A stretch of 64,000 nucleotides of DNA from positions 372,001 to 436,000 of the forward strand of contig NZ_CP047954.1 in assembly GCF_014279895.1 (NCBI RefSeq), given 5' to 3'. Positions 17,361 through 29,869 of this stretch are shown in pieces. This stretch comes from Synechococcus sp. M16.1 (GTDB lineage: Bacteria > Cyanobacteriota > Cyanobacteriia > PCC-6307 > Cyanobiaceae). Made by a program: the position numbers and the translations under genes. How positions within the stretch are numbered: position 1 is the first letter of the stretch; each line of letters starts with the position of its first letter. The notes under the pieces are model-generated. The model made no database searches and was not told the origin of the DNA. It worked only from the letters and a program-made list of their open reading frames with translations.

Positions 17361-17849
17361 TCAGATCAGGGCGTTGATGGCGTAATCGATGTAGCTGTTG
17401 GCTTCAGTAGCAGCATCGCCGCTGAGGCCGTGGTTGGCCTTGATGTGCTTCAGAGCTTCCACGTACCAGGACGGGGAGAGCTCGAAGGTGCGATTGATCT
17501 CGTCGAGACCAGCGATCAGGTAGTCGTCCATGGGGCCGGTGCCACCTGCCACGAGGCAGTAGGTGATCATGCGCAGGTAGTAGCCCACGTCACGGGAGCA
17601 CTTGGCTTTGCCTTCCGCAGTGGCGGAGTAGTTGGACCCCTCCATCTGGGTGGTGTAGGGGAACTTGGTGTACACGGCCTGGGCAGCGCCGTTCACCAGG
17701 GAATCAGCCTTGCTGGTGAGAGCCTTGGCAGCCTCGAGGCTGGCCTTGGCACGGTTGAAGCGACCGGAGGCAGCCTGAACTTCGGTGTTGCTCAGGAAGC
17801 GGCCCTGGGAATCAGCTGCTGCAACAGCTTCGGTGAGGGGAGTTTTCAT
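17361..17849 (-). CDS. rpcA: R-phycocyanin alpha subunit
   Basis: A 162-residue phycobiliprotein alpha chain ([20 protein letters not shown] start). The bilin-binding Cys84 lies in [20 protein letters not shown], with the conserved Asp87 contact. The ending [11 protein letters not shown] is typical. With RpcB it forms the hexamers at the core-proximal base of the rods. It lies 41 nt downstream of rpcB in a two-gene operon. Confidence 0.95.
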   Translation of the reverse strand: MKTPLTEAVAAADSQGRFLSNTEVQAASGRFNRAKASLEAAKALTSKADSLVNGAAQAVYTKFPYTTQMEGSNYSATAEGKAKCSRDVGYYLRMITYCLVAGGTGPMDDYLIAGLDEINRTFELSPSWYVEALKHIKANHGLSGDAATEANSYIDYAINALI

Positions 17850-17890
17850 TGATCGTTATGGGAATGAAAGACGTCGAATCCAGGCGCCGA

Positions 17891-18409
17891 TCAGGCGACG
17901 GAGGCGGCGGCGCGGTCGAAGTAGGTGCCGATTTCGCTGCTCAGGGAGGCGCAGTCACCAGCTGCGATGCCAGCTTTGTCGTTGACGATGGCCAGAGCGG
18001 CGTCCTTCATCAGGTTCACGCCGGCGGCGACAGAAGCACCGGGGGTGCCGAGGGCCAGGTAGGTCTCACGCAGGCCGTTCAGGCAGCGGTCTTCCATCAC
18101 GGAAGCGTCGCCGGTGAAAGCGGAGTAGGTGACGTAGCGAAGGATGATCTCCATGTCGCGCAGGCAAGCGGCCATGCGGCGGGAGGTGTAAGCGTTGCCG
18201 CCGGGGGCGATCAGAGCAGGCTGCTGAGCGAACAGCTGGCGGGCAGCGGAAGCAACGATGGTGGAAGCGTTGCTGGAGATGCGGTTAACGGCATCCAGAC
18301 GCTTGTTGCTGTCGGAAACCATGGCAGCGAGGGCGTCGATCTCGCTGGTGCTGATGAATTGTCCCCGGGCATCGGCCTGGGCGACAACCTTGGTGAAGGC
18401 GTCGAACAT
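17891..18409 (-). CDS. rpcB: R-phycocyanin beta subunit
   Basis: A 172-residue phycobiliprotein beta chain starting [20 protein letters not shown]. The bilin sites are Cys82 ([19 protein letters not shown]) and Cys153 ([14 protein letters not shown]); the Asn72 that is usually methylated falls in GGNAYTSRR. There is no Cys50/61 pair, which separates it from phycoerythrin beta chains. It is the first gene of rpcBA. The 134 nt upstream to pebB hold the probable promoter and leader. Confidence 0.95.
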   Translation of the reverse strand: MFDAFTKVVAQADARGQFISTSEIDALAAMVSDSNKRLDAVNRISSNASTIVASAARQLFAQQPALIAPGGNAYTSRRMAACLRDMEIILRYVTYSAFTGDASVMEDRCLNGLRETYLALGTPGASVAAGVNLMKDAALAIVNDKAGIAAGDCASLSSEIGTYFDRAAASVA

Positions 18410-18543
18410 GGTTGTTGTTCCTGTGAACTACGTCTGGAAGGGAATTTCAGACTTGGAGGGATGGCAGAAGGCTATTGCCTCGATCCCGACGTCCGCGATT
18501 CTGACCAACTGCTCGGGAGCCTCCCGAAAGCTGTTCATAATGC

Positions 18544-20671
<2,128 letters not shown>

Positions 20672-20674
20672 CGC

Positions 20675-20890
20675 TCAGGCGTTGGTCATGATCTTTTGCT
20701 GCTTGAGCAGTTGCTCCAGCACCTCTTCCAGCCGTTGCAGCTCAGCATGCTCCGCAACAGTGGCGTCAATTCGCTTCTGCGGCAGCTTCAGCTTTTTCCC
20801 CATGGCGATCACGTCATCGCGCAGGCGGTTGCGGTACGCCTCGAGTTCGGCAATCGAATCGTTCAGTTCTTGCAGCGTGGGTTCGGCCAT
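20675..20890 (-). CDS. Small coiled-coil protein at the head of the bilin operon
   Basis: A 71-residue, highly charged, helical protein with leucine heptads (LQELNDSIAELEAYRNRLRD and LQRLEEVLEQLLKQQKIM). It has no cysteine or membrane segment. It lies 3 nt before the lyase gene, so it belongs to the cpeU-pebA-pebB transcript. Small unknown genes are regular members of marine Synechococcus phycobilisome regions; the role is unknown. Confidence 0.65.
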   Translation of the reverse strand: MAEPTLQELNDSIAELEAYRNRLRDDVIAMGKKLKLPQKRIDATVAEHAELQRLEEVLEQLLKQQKIMTNA

Positions 20891-21816
<926 letters not shown>

Positions 21817-21860
21817 GTCAATCGGGTTTTCCCATTTCCTCAACACCAACCTCCATCTAA

Positions 21861-22367
<507 letters not shown>

Positions 22368-22400
22368 GCATCTGTTTCGCGTCACTCATTCATAGGAATC

Positions 22401-22425
22401 AGGAGGCCGAAAGGCCTCCTTTTTT
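22401..22425 (+). terminator. Terminator after cpeA
   Basis: Stem AGGAGGCC-GAAA-GGCCTCCT followed by TTTTT. cpeZ begins 115 nt later, so cpeZ is expressed by read-through or from its own promoter. Confidence 0.88.
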
Positions 22426-22539
22426 AATGCTCATGTCGACGGATGTCGTTCAACTTGAATGATGTTCATTGGCAGCAGTGCTCCACTTAGGCTGCAAATA
22501 ACCCTGCTGTTCAGGGGGCTTTGCAGTTTTTAAGTTCTG

Positions 22540-23157
22540 ATGACTTCGCAGTCGCAGGTTGAACGTCCGGATCTGGATGCGTTGTTCGCGGATCTGGCCC
22601 ATCCCAACCCCCATCTGCAGACCCAGGCCTATTTGGCGATGGTTGACCATTGGCCAAACGAGTCGATGCCACGCCTAATCTCGCTGTTGGATCAACCCGA
22701 TGTGTCCTTGCGTCGCGCTGCTGTGCGAGGGCTCGGAGCCTTTGGTGCGACAGCACTGCAACCCCTGGCGGAGCTGTTTGAAGCCAGTACGGATGGCACG
22801 GTGCGCGCCAGCTGCGTGAAGGCCTACGCCCAGATTGCATCCAACTACCCGGATCAGACCTTCTCTCCTGCCGCGATGGCTGTGCTGGAGAAGGCACTGT
22901 CGGACGACTCTCCCGTGGTGTCGCAGTCGGCGGTGATGGCTCTTGGCCAGGTGGGTGTTCAAGCGCTTCCGTTGCTGATTCAGATCTGCAAGGGAGACAA
23001 CATCGCCCATGTGCAGTCAGCTGCCATGGCGTTGGCTGAAATTCCCGATCCCAGTGCGGAAGCCTGTCTCAGAGAGGTGCTGGCTGATCCCTCCACCGAT
23101 CCGCTGTGCCGGCAGATGGTGGAAGCTTCCCTCGGCCGTCTGGAGAGCAGCCGATAA
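22540..23157 (+). CDS. cpeZ: Phycoerythrin lyase subunit / chaperone CpeZ
   Basis: A 205-residue protein made of HEAT/PBS-lyase repeats of about 30 residues (LISLLDQPDVSLRRAAVRGLG, LFEASTDGTVRASCVKAYAQIA, KALSDDSPVVSQSAVMALGQVG, HVQSAAMALAEIPD). CpeZ works with CpeY in attaching phycoerythrobilin to the alpha subunit of phycoerythrin I, and has chaperone-like activity in freshwater relatives. Its position after cpeBA is the usual one; cpeY, usually next, here stands 2 kb away across two other genes. Confidence 0.82.
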   Translation: MTSQSQVERPDLDALFADLAHPNPHLQTQAYLAMVDHWPNESMPRLISLLDQPDVSLRRAAVRGLGAFGATALQPLAELFEASTDGTVRASCVKAYAQIASNYPDQTFSPAAMAVLEKALSDDSPVVSQSAVMALGQVGVQALPLLIQICKGDNIAHVQSAAMALAEIPDPSAEACLREVLADPSTDPLCRQMVEASLGRLESSR

Positions 23158-23159
23158 GC

Positions 23160-23199
23160 AAAAAATACGGGACGAAGGCCCCTCAGCCTTCGTCCCGTA
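23160..23199 (-). terminator. Convergent terminator between cpeZ and the MpeU/V-like gene
   Basis: A perfect 14-bp stem (TACGGGACGAAGGC paired with GCCTTCGTCCCGTA) with a 6-nt loop. A T run follows on the minus strand. On the plus strand only the A run precedes it, so it mainly ends the minus-strand gene. Confidence 0.85.
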
Positions 23200-23268
23200 G
23201 TTGCGCATGCAGTGCTCGACGCGAACACCACGGATGTGACATTACGTGAACGACGCACGCGTCTGGGT

Positions 23269-24189
23269 TCAATCGTCGCGGCTGAGCTGATTCACAGCAA
23301 GTTTCAGCACCACAGCGACTGACGGGTCGCTTTCCGTCTCCATGCACTCCTCGAGTTGGCTGATCACGGAAGGGTCCTCCAGTTTCATCAGCGATAACGC
23401 AGCATTTTTGCGAACCAGTGCCGCTTCGTCCCGCAGGTTCGGCAGCAGCAGTGGGGTGGCCCATTCGCTTTCGTTGAGCTTGCCCATCAGGGTTGTCGCT
23501 TCAGCCCGCACGTCTTCATCTGGATCCCTCAGGGCATTGGTGAGCAGTTGACGCGCATCCTCATCACCAAGGTTCTGTATTTGATCCCCGAGGGCGGCGA
23601 TGGCTGCCGTGCGGATCTGGGCATGGGGTGATTGGGCCGCCTTGCGTAAGGCCTCCGGGGCCCGTGCGCCCACAAAAGCCAGGCCCCAGCTGGCCAGGCC
23701 CGTCTGCATCGGGGTGCTTCCGGTGTCCACCAGGATGTCGAGCAATCCGTCAACGGCAGCGGGGCCAATCGCTGCCATGGCGCCAACGGCCGATCCCTGG
23801 ACGACCGGATCGGCATCGTTAAGCAGGGCCTTCAGGAGAAATGGAAGGGCGCGTTGATCGGAAATCAACGTCAGTGTCTTGGCGGCCGCGCGGCGCACCG
23901 TCACGTTCTCGTGGTCGCACATCGCGGTGCAAAGGGCTGGAACGGCAGCACCGCCAACGGTGCCGAGGCTTTCGGCAAAGGTGAGGCGCAGCAGTCCACG
24001 CCGGTCTCCCAGGCCGGCCACCATGCGCTCGATTGCCTGGGTGTCACCAGCGAGACGCTCACCCTGACGCAGTTGTTGCTTCAGCTCCTCAGCCAGTTGC
24101 TCGGCTTCCTCTTCGCTCAGCTGAATCGTTTCAGGGCTGCTTACGGGAGACATCGATTCGGTCACGGCAAGGCTGAAGCAGCCATTCAT
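23269..24189 (-). CDS. MpeU/MpeV/CpeF-family bilin lyase (HEAT repeats)
   Basis: A 306-residue HEAT-repeat lyase. After an acidic helix (EEEAEQLAEELKQQLRQGERL) comes VAGLGDRRGLLRLTFAESLG, then repeats ending in SVAVVLKLAVNQLSR. The length and N-terminal half fit the family containing CpeF (phycoerythrin beta Cys50/61) and the marine MpeU and MpeV, some of which isomerise phycoerythrobilin to phycourobilin while attaching it. Lyase and lyase-isomerase cannot be told apart by eye, so no symbol is given. Its start has a GGGAG site 8 nt upstream; a later start at MSPVSS is possible. Confidence 0.72.
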   Translation of the reverse strand: MNGCFSLAVTESMSPVSSPETIQLSEEEAEQLAEELKQQLRQGERLAGDTQAIERMVAGLGDRRGLLRLTFAESLGTVGGAAVPALCTAMCDHENVTVRRAAAKTLTLISDQRALPFLLKALLNDADPVVQGSAVGAMAAIGPAAVDGLLDILVDTGSTPMQTGLASWGLAFVGARAPEALRKAAQSPHAQIRTAAIAALGDQIQNLGDEDARQLLTNALRDPDEDVRAEATTLMGKLNESEWATPLLLPNLRDEAALVRKNAALSLMKLEDPSVISQLEECMETESDPSVAVVLKLAVNQLSRDD

Positions 24190-24235
24190 TATCCGTTTCT
24201 CCCATCGCTAAGGTCACCGGACTGCACTGTTTGTT

Positions 24236-24670
24236 GTGACCCGATTCGTCCTTTCCCACAACCTGCAGATCCAGGATTCCGCCGTGCCTCCTCTCGCCTT
24301 TGATGCCCTGGCCAAGGCGTTGGCGGAGCAGTGCAATTCGGTGACAGCGTCGGAAGCGCTCAGCCACCCGCATTGGAAGATCAGCCTCGAGTCCACGGCG
24401 ACTCCAGGACAGTTGGCTGAAGAGATCAGTCAGGCCTGGCGAAAGATCCGCGCTGATCAGGGGCAATCCACCGACCATGCCGTCATGGCTCTTGGTGGTC
24501 GTAAGGATTCTGAGGGAACGCCCGGCGCCCCGCTTCAGCAGGGCGGCTGGGGTGTGGATGTGGTGGAAACCCGCGATCCAGACGGTTTCCTGCAGGCGAT
24601 CAATTGGAGTGGACTCACGGCCGGCCGGCCGGCCGATGGCATCTTCCAGGTGATTGATCGCCCGGGCTGA
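24236..24670 (+). CDS. Unknown protein of the phycobilisome region
   Basis: A 144-residue soluble protein with no cysteine pair, membrane helix or repeat (PLAFDALAKALAEQCNSVTA, PGQLAEEISQAWRKIRADQ, GGWGVDVVETRDPDGFLQAI). I cannot assign a family. It is divergent from the MpeU/V-like gene, sharing a 46-nt gap, and ends 2 nt before the convergent CpcD-like gene. The crowding within the pigment cluster suggests a phycobilisome-linked role, by context only. Confidence 0.6.
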   Translation: MTRFVLSHNLQIQDSAVPPLAFDALAKALAEQCNSVTASEALSHPHWKISLESTATPGQLAEEISQAWRKIRADQGQSTDHAVMALGGRKDSEGTPGAPLQQGGWGVDVVETRDPDGFLQAINWSGLTAGRPADGIFQVIDRPG

Positions 24671-24672
24671 CT

Positions 24673-24960
24673 TCAGCCGCGCTTGCGACGTCCGGCGCGT
24701 CTGGCTGGCTTCTTGGCCGCAGCTTTGGGAGCCTCCTCTGTAACGGCGGCCACGGGTGCGGCTGCTGGGGCCGGTGCGCTGGCTTCACCGGAGGCGTAGG
24801 AGAACGCCACCGAGTCAATGGCAAGGCCACGGTTGTGCATCGACTGCATGCTGCGGCAGAGCTGTGCAAACGGCACCCGCACTGAGCGTGCCGTCCAAGG
24901 GCGCGAACCGGGCTCAATCCCTGTTCGTACAGCAATTGATGTGGCGAGGGTGGGTCCCAT
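24673..24960 (-). CDS. Stand-alone CpcD-like linker domain with basic tail
   Basis: A 95-residue protein. Residues 8-57 (IAVRTGIEPGSRPWTARSVR, VPFAQLCRSMQSMHNRGLAI) look like the CpcD/ApcC-type small linker domain that usually forms the C terminus of rod linkers, with the RxVxVPFxxLxxxMQxxHxxG pattern. An Ala/Pro-rich stretch follows, then a Lys/Arg-rich end (KKPARRAGRRKRG). A free-standing domain of this sort could cap rods or bind the thylakoid surface; this is inference. The frame is open further upstream, but homology begins at the ATG used. Confidence 0.6.
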   Translation of the reverse strand: MGPTLATSIAVRTGIEPGSRPWTARSVRVPFAQLCRSMQSMHNRGLAIDSVAFSYASGEASAPAPAAAPVAAVTEEAPKAAAKKPARRAGRRKRG

Positions 24961-25098
24961 GGCAGGCGATGTGACTGCGTTGAAGATGCCGCAGCTGCTG
25001 GGATTTTCGAGACTTTCGCAATCTTCCTTACGAGAGCAGTTCCACGCCCTGCGGCCTGTGGGGTCCTGCAGAATTAACCCCCCCAAGAGCGTGCTGCC

Positions 25099-26397
25099 TT
25101 GACCGGAGCTTTTGACAACATCCATCCGGGGCTGTCCCAAGGCGATGCGATCCGCCTGCTGAGCACTCCGCTGGAGGAGCTGGAGTCACAGAGTGATCCC
25201 TACATGGCGGCGGCCCATCTGATCAACTTTCCGGGCCCCGAAACGGAAACGGCGTTGATCGCCTTGGTGATGGATCCGGAGCAAGCGCAACCACGCAAAT
25301 TGGCGCGGCGGAAGGCTGTGGAAGTGCTGGGACGGCTGGGCTGTCAGGAGGCCATGGCTGCCATCGCCAACTGCCTGAACAGCGACGACCCCTATCTGGT
25401 TGAGAACTCTGCTTTTGCGCTTCAACAGCTGAACTGCCAAGACGCCTCCGTTCATGAGGCGTTGCAGCAGCTGTTGTCAGACCCCGCCCAGAACCGACGG
25501 GTGTTGATTCAGAGCCTTGCCGCGTTGAACGTCTCCGAAGCGGAGCCGTTGATTGCGAGCTTCCAAACGGCTGATCAGCCGGGGGTTCGCGGTGCGGCCA
25601 TCAGTGCCAGCATCCGTCTGGGTGGCAGCCGTGACCAAGTCTCCGTTCTTGGCGAGCAGACGTTGTTGCCCAATCAGATGGATCGCCAGTCGGCGATTCA
25701 GGATGCGATCAATGCAGGAGCAAGGGAGCTTCTGCCTCAGATCCTGCGCGCACCTGTTTCGCCGGTGTTTCGGATGCGGGCGTTGCGTGCGCTCTGGCCT
25801 GAGGGTCGGCTGCAGAACGATGGTCTTGATCTGATCGACCTGCTTGATGGCTTGATCGTCGATCGACCGGAAGCCTTGGAACTGGTGCACGCCTACGACC
25901 AGCCGCCTTCAGCCGATTTCCTGATTCAGGAATTCTTCGGCACGGATTTCAGTCGTAGTTACCTCGCGCTCCAGACCTTGCAGGACCATTCAGCGGAGCA
26001 GCTCTGGCCGGCTCTGGAGCAGCGATGGCATGCCGAGGCCCACAACGACTATGGGGCGCATTACTTTTTCATCCGCCTGTTTTCAAGGATCGGTCCCTGG
26101 CCTGATGAGGCCCTCAGCCTGATCGAATTCATCCTTGCGGAGGCCATCACCACACGCCGGCCGCAATTCATGAAATCCAAGCCGGCAGCTGTGTTGGCCA
26201 TGGCCGGTTTGAAGCTCGTGAAGGATCCAGACACAACGGTGGCGTCATGGCTTGATCCACAAGTGACGCCGTTCTGGGAAGCCCGCTATGCCGCTGCGAT
26301 GGTGGCGTCTCCCGCGCAGTTGGCGTCGGCCCTGGATGACCCTGAGCCCTTCGTGGCGATGCGTGCGCGAGCCGCCCGCAACGCCACCGCTGGTTGA
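25099..26397 (+). CDS. cpeY: Phycoerythrin I alpha-subunit bilin lyase CpeY
   Basis: A 432-residue HEAT-repeat lyase of the CpeY type: LESQSDPYMAAAHLINFPGP, RRKAVEVLGRLGCQEAMAAI, DPYLVENSAFALQQLNCQDA and a long C-terminal part with AEAHNDYGAHYFFIRLFSRIGPWP. CpeY attaches phycoerythrobilin to Cys82 of CpeA, helped by CpeZ. The start is a TTG. The same domain order recurs in the MpeY-like lyase at 27.7 kb, as expected for paralogues. It converges on mpeBA with a shared terminator. Confidence 0.85.
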   Translation: MTGAFDNIHPGLSQGDAIRLLSTPLEELESQSDPYMAAAHLINFPGPETETALIALVMDPEQAQPRKLARRKAVEVLGRLGCQEAMAAIANCLNSDDPYLVENSAFALQQLNCQDASVHEALQQLLSDPAQNRRVLIQSLAALNVSEAEPLIASFQTADQPGVRGAAISASIRLGGSRDQVSVLGEQTLLPNQMDRQSAIQDAINAGARELLPQILRAPVSPVFRMRALRALWPEGRLQNDGLDLIDLLDGLIVDRPEALELVHAYDQPPSADFLIQEFFGTDFSRSYLALQTLQDHSAEQLWPALEQRWHAEAHNDYGAHYFFIRLFSRIGPWPDEALSLIEFILAEAITTRRPQFMKSKPAAVLAMAGLKLVKDPDTTVASWLDPQVTPFWEARYAAAMVASPAQLASALDDPEPFVAMRARAARNATAG

Positions 26398-26402
26398 GCA
26401 TG

Positions 26403-26430
26403 AAAAAAGGGGGCGGATGAACCGCCCCCT
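26403..26430 (-). terminator. Terminator after mpeA
   Basis: Minus-strand stem AGGGGGCGG-TTCAT-CCGCCCCCT followed by TTTTTT. It lies only 5 nt past the cpeY stop and serves the convergent mpeBA operon. Confidence 0.85.
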
Positions 26431-26465
26431 GCAATGGAGTTCGAATCGAATCTCTCGGCTGAGAA

Positions 26466-26963
26466 TCAGGCGAGGGAGTTGATCACGTAGTCCAGAGCAG
26501 CGTTGTACTCGGTCAGAGCCTGGGGGCTCAGGTCACGAGGAGCGCAGCCGTCGTTACGCATTTGGGTGAAACCAGCAACGTAGGTGCCGGGGTCGATGCT
26601 GAGGGCCTTGTAGACCTCACGCTGACCGTTGATGGCCAGTTCGTCCAGAGGGCCGGTGCCGCCAACAACCAGGGAGTAGTTGATCAGACGCAGGTAGTGG
26701 ACGAAGTCGCGCTTGCACTTCTCCTTGCCTTCGGTGGCGCACTGGCGGGGCTGACGGCCGGTGGCACCGTTGGGGTACTGGGTGTAGACGGCGTCGACAG
26801 CGCGCTGAGCGATGGCGTCGTAGTTTTGAGCGATCTTCTCAGCAGCCTCGAGACGGGCGGCTGCACGCTGCAGGGAACCCTGCACAGACTCCAGGTCGGA
26901 GCTGGTGGGGAAACGGGAGCCGCTGTCTGCGGCGCCGATGACGGTGGTGAGAACGGACTTCAT
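26466..26963 (-). CDS. mpeA: Phycoerythrin class II alpha subunit
   Basis: A 165-residue alpha chain with three bilin cysteines: Cys75 and Cys83 in [20 protein letters not shown] and Cys140 in [14 protein letters not shown]. The extra Cys75 is the diagnostic feature of marine phycoerythrin II. These sites carry phycourobilin or phycoerythrobilin depending on strain and light, set by the MpeY/MpeZ/MpeQ lyases. It lies 39 nt downstream of mpeB. Confidence 0.94.
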   Translation of the reverse strand: MKSVLTTVIGAADSGSRFPTSSDLESVQGSLQRAAARLEAAEKIAQNYDAIAQRAVDAVYTQYPNGATGRQPRQCATEGKEKCKRDFVHYLRLINYSLVVGGTGPLDELAINGQREVYKALSIDPGTYVAGFTQMRNDGCAPRDLSPQALTEYNAALDYVINSLA

Positions 26964-27002
26964 TGATTTAAAAGAAGGTTGTGCTTGAAAATCTCAGGCG
27001 GT

Positions 27003-27699
<697 letters not shown>

Positions 27700-28893
27700 T
27701 TAAGAAAGAAGGAGTGCCACTTCACGGCAGCTCCACTGCAGCGGCTGCCACGGATGGCTGCGGCCAACCTCCTCCAACATTGATGTTTGATCCCTCAGCT
27801 TCAGCCGCAGGCAGCTCCAGGCGCCCGCGATTCGGGACTTCGCATATTGCGGTGCTGTTTCCGCCAGTGCCTCTCGCACCAGGTCGCTGCGTTCATGCAG
27901 CTCCAGCAGCCCGGTGCAGCTCGCCAGCAGGTAGTGGACGCCGTAGTCGCTGCCGAGGCTGGAGCGCAACGCATCGATCTGATCGAGTTGCGCTGCCCTG
28001 GGCATAGCCATCAAGGCCTTGGCGGCGGCGTACTGGCGGGCTTCGTCCCGATGCTGCAGTCCCTCCTTGATCGCTTCGGGTTCGGCAGCGGTTTCTGGAA
28101 TGCCGTCCAGATTCAACTGTCTTGGATCGTCCTGAAGCAGCTCCTTCAACAGATCTGACGCATCAGGATCAATGGCGCCCGCTTGGCTGGTGGCCATCTG
28201 AAACGCACTCTTGGCGCGCAGGGGCATCGAGACCGGGCAACGGATCAACGGAGCCAGGGCTTCGATCCTGCCCGCATCTCCCAGATCGATCACGGCGGCC
28301 CGTCGTCGCCCGGGGTTGTCATCCCGGAGCTGCTCCATAAGCGGTTGGAGGCCTTGCTGGTCGCCCAGCACCCGAACGGCATAGGCATGGGCCGCTCCCG
28401 CCACCAGGGGATTGATGTCGTTGCGGCAACGATCGATCTGGCCGCTGGCATCGTTCATGCCCAGGCGGCAGAAGGCCTGAAGCACCGCCCGGCGTTGGTT
28501 GTCGGGGCCCTGAAGCGCTTGCAGCAGTGCCGTTTGCTCTTCCTTATTAAGAGGTGTGCCGAGCCGGGCGATGGCATCAGCCGCATTGACGACGGTGGGT
28601 TCGTCATCGGCCTGTAGGGCAGCAAGAAGAACAGGAAGTGCTGAGCGGTCTTTGCGTCGGCCCAGGGCTTCGAGGGCCTTGCGCCGGGTGATGCGCTCGT
28701 AGAGGTCGTCGGAATCGTTGGCTCCGGCTGCCAGGAGTCTCTGAAGGGACTCGGGGGATTGGCAGGCCCCTAGACGGGTCGCGGCGAGATATTTAAGGCC
28801 GGGATTCTTCAGCTCGGCAGGCGGCTTGAGCAACGTTTCCATCGCCGTCTCTTCACTCATTCCAGCGAAAAGAGTGTCGAAGCGTTCGCTCAT
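27700..28893 (-). CDS. mpeY: MpeY/MpeQ-type phycoerythrin II alpha-subunit lyase
   Basis: A 397-residue HEAT-repeat lyase paralogous to CpeY: LKYLAATRLGACQSPESLQR, RRKALEALGRRKDRSALPVL, EPTVVNAADAIARLG, and a C-terminal SDYGVHYLLASCTGLLELHERSDL. Members beside mpeBA attach phycoerythrobilin to Cys83 of MpeA (MpeY) or attach and isomerise it to phycourobilin (MpeQ, MpeZ). The two activities share one fold, so the symbol is the default for this position rather than proof of the reaction. It lies upstream of mpeBA on the same strand. Confidence 0.78.
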   Translation of the reverse strand: MSERFDTLFAGMSEETAMETLLKPPAELKNPGLKYLAATRLGACQSPESLQRLLAAGANDSDDLYERITRRKALEALGRRKDRSALPVLLAALQADDEPTVVNAADAIARLGTPLNKEEQTALLQALQGPDNQRRAVLQAFCRLGMNDASGQIDRCRNDINPLVAGAAHAYAVRVLGDQQGLQPLMEQLRDDNPGRRRAAVIDLGDAGRIEALAPLIRCPVSMPLRAKSAFQMATSQAGAIDPDASDLLKELLQDDPRQLNLDGIPETAAEPEAIKEGLQHRDEARQYAAAKALMAMPRAAQLDQIDALRSSLGSDYGVHYLLASCTGLLELHERSDLVREALAETAPQYAKSRIAGAWSCLRLKLRDQTSMLEEVGRSHPWQPLQWSCREVALLLS

Positions 28894-28938
28894 TGCCGAT
28901 CAAGAATTTGAAAAATCTGAGGATGGTTCATTTGGCTT

Positions 28939-29274
28939 ATGATCCCGTCCAGCCAAAGCTTAAGCCGAATGGCCGTTGCCGAAAGCGCAGCTCAAGAGAT
29001 CCGTCGATTTGTTGAATTGCATCAATCCGGATCGGCATTGAATCAAATTGCCTCGCTTGATGATCTCAATGCATTGTTGAAGCAGGCTGAAAGCCCTTTG
29101 GCTGCCTCGCTTATCCCGCTTGAGCAGGCGACGCGTCCCCCCAAGATTCTGGTGGACTCGGGCGTAACAGAATCAAAGGTGCCCTGGCGAATTCTTCAGT
29201 GCCCGGGCGGTCCTTTGGTGCTGCAGATGATCTGTGAAAAGATTAATTTTGCCCTCTGGATTCAGGAGTGTTGA
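28939..29274 (+). CDS. Nif11-like small protein of the phycobilisome region
   Basis: A 111-residue protein. Its first half (AAQEIRRFVELHQSGSALNQ, IASLDDLNALLKQAE) has the helix-turn pattern of Nif11-type leader domains, in a diverged form. The second half (PWRILQCPGGPLVLQMICEK, INFALWIQEC) is different and ends in Cys. Nothing firm is known. It is divergent from mpeY (46-nt gap) and its stop overlaps the start of the next gene as TGATG, so the two are coupled. Confidence 0.55.
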   Translation: MIPSSQSLSRMAVAESAAQEIRRFVELHQSGSALNQIASLDDLNALLKQAESPLAASLIPLEQATRPPKILVDSGVTESKVPWRILQCPGGPLVLQMICEKINFALWIQEC

Positions 29275-29864
29275 TGATGGCTAACTCTGAACTTGAGCGT
29301 TTCGTCCAGGCAATTGCTGATGATCACGGGCTAGCAACGGGAATCAAGACGCTTGGCTCCCATTACGACATCGTTGCCTACGCCAACATCCGTGGATACT
29401 CGATCACCTTGGCGGAATGGGGGAGATATCTGGCCATGGATTGGTTGCAGACCTCCGATGCCGATCTGGCCTCCGTTCACCGGGCCGATTCAGCCCATTG
29501 GAGCTGGGCGTTCCGTCAATTGTCCCGCTGGCGAGCGCTGTTGATGGATGGTGCTGAATCTGAGGGCATGCTTGGCCCCGCAGATTTTGCAGTGACCCGG
29601 GATCAGTCCGTTGCCCAGCCGGCCAGTGTCCCGGCACCCACCCTGACGGATGCAGAGAAAGATGCGGCTTTGGCGTCGTTCATCCAGCTGGTGAAAACAC
29701 GGCCTGATCTCAAGGACCAGGTGAAATCAGCACGGAACCAAGATGAGGTGATTGGCTTGGCCCAAGCCCAGGGTTTTGCGATTGATTCGCTCACGCTGTT
29801 GCGGAGTTGGAGTCAGGTGTCTGACTTCAGCAAACCCACCTGGTTTGGCTGGTTTGATGATTGA
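29274..29864 (+). CDS. Protein with two Nif11-type domains
   Basis: About 196 residues with two copies of the Nif11 pattern. The N-terminal copy is LERFVQAIADDHGLATGIKT with IRGYSITLAEW; the C-terminal copy (about residue 127 on) is LASFIQLVKTRPDLKDQVKS with AQGFAIDSLTLLRSW. Nif11 domains often serve as leader peptides of ribosomal natural products, but here no precursor core, protease site or lanthionine enzyme is nearby, and the neighbours are pigment genes. It ends 5 nt before the convergent cpeR. Confidence 0.62.
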   Translation: MMANSELERFVQAIADDHGLATGIKTLGSHYDIVAYANIRGYSITLAEWGRYLAMDWLQTSDADLASVHRADSAHWSWAFRQLSRWRALLMDGAESEGMLGPADFAVTRDQSVAQPASVPAPTLTDAEKDAALASFIQLVKTRPDLKDQVKSARNQDEVIGLAQAQGFAIDSLTLLRSWSQVSDFSKPTWFGWFDD

Positions 29865-29869
29865 TCGCT

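Noticed and set aside
28939-29864. A lanthipeptide (prochlorosin) gene cluster suggested by Nif11-like domains
   Set aside because: No LanM-type synthetase, no Gly-Gly protease site before a Cys/Ser/Thr-rich core, and no transporter; both proteins look like stable domains.
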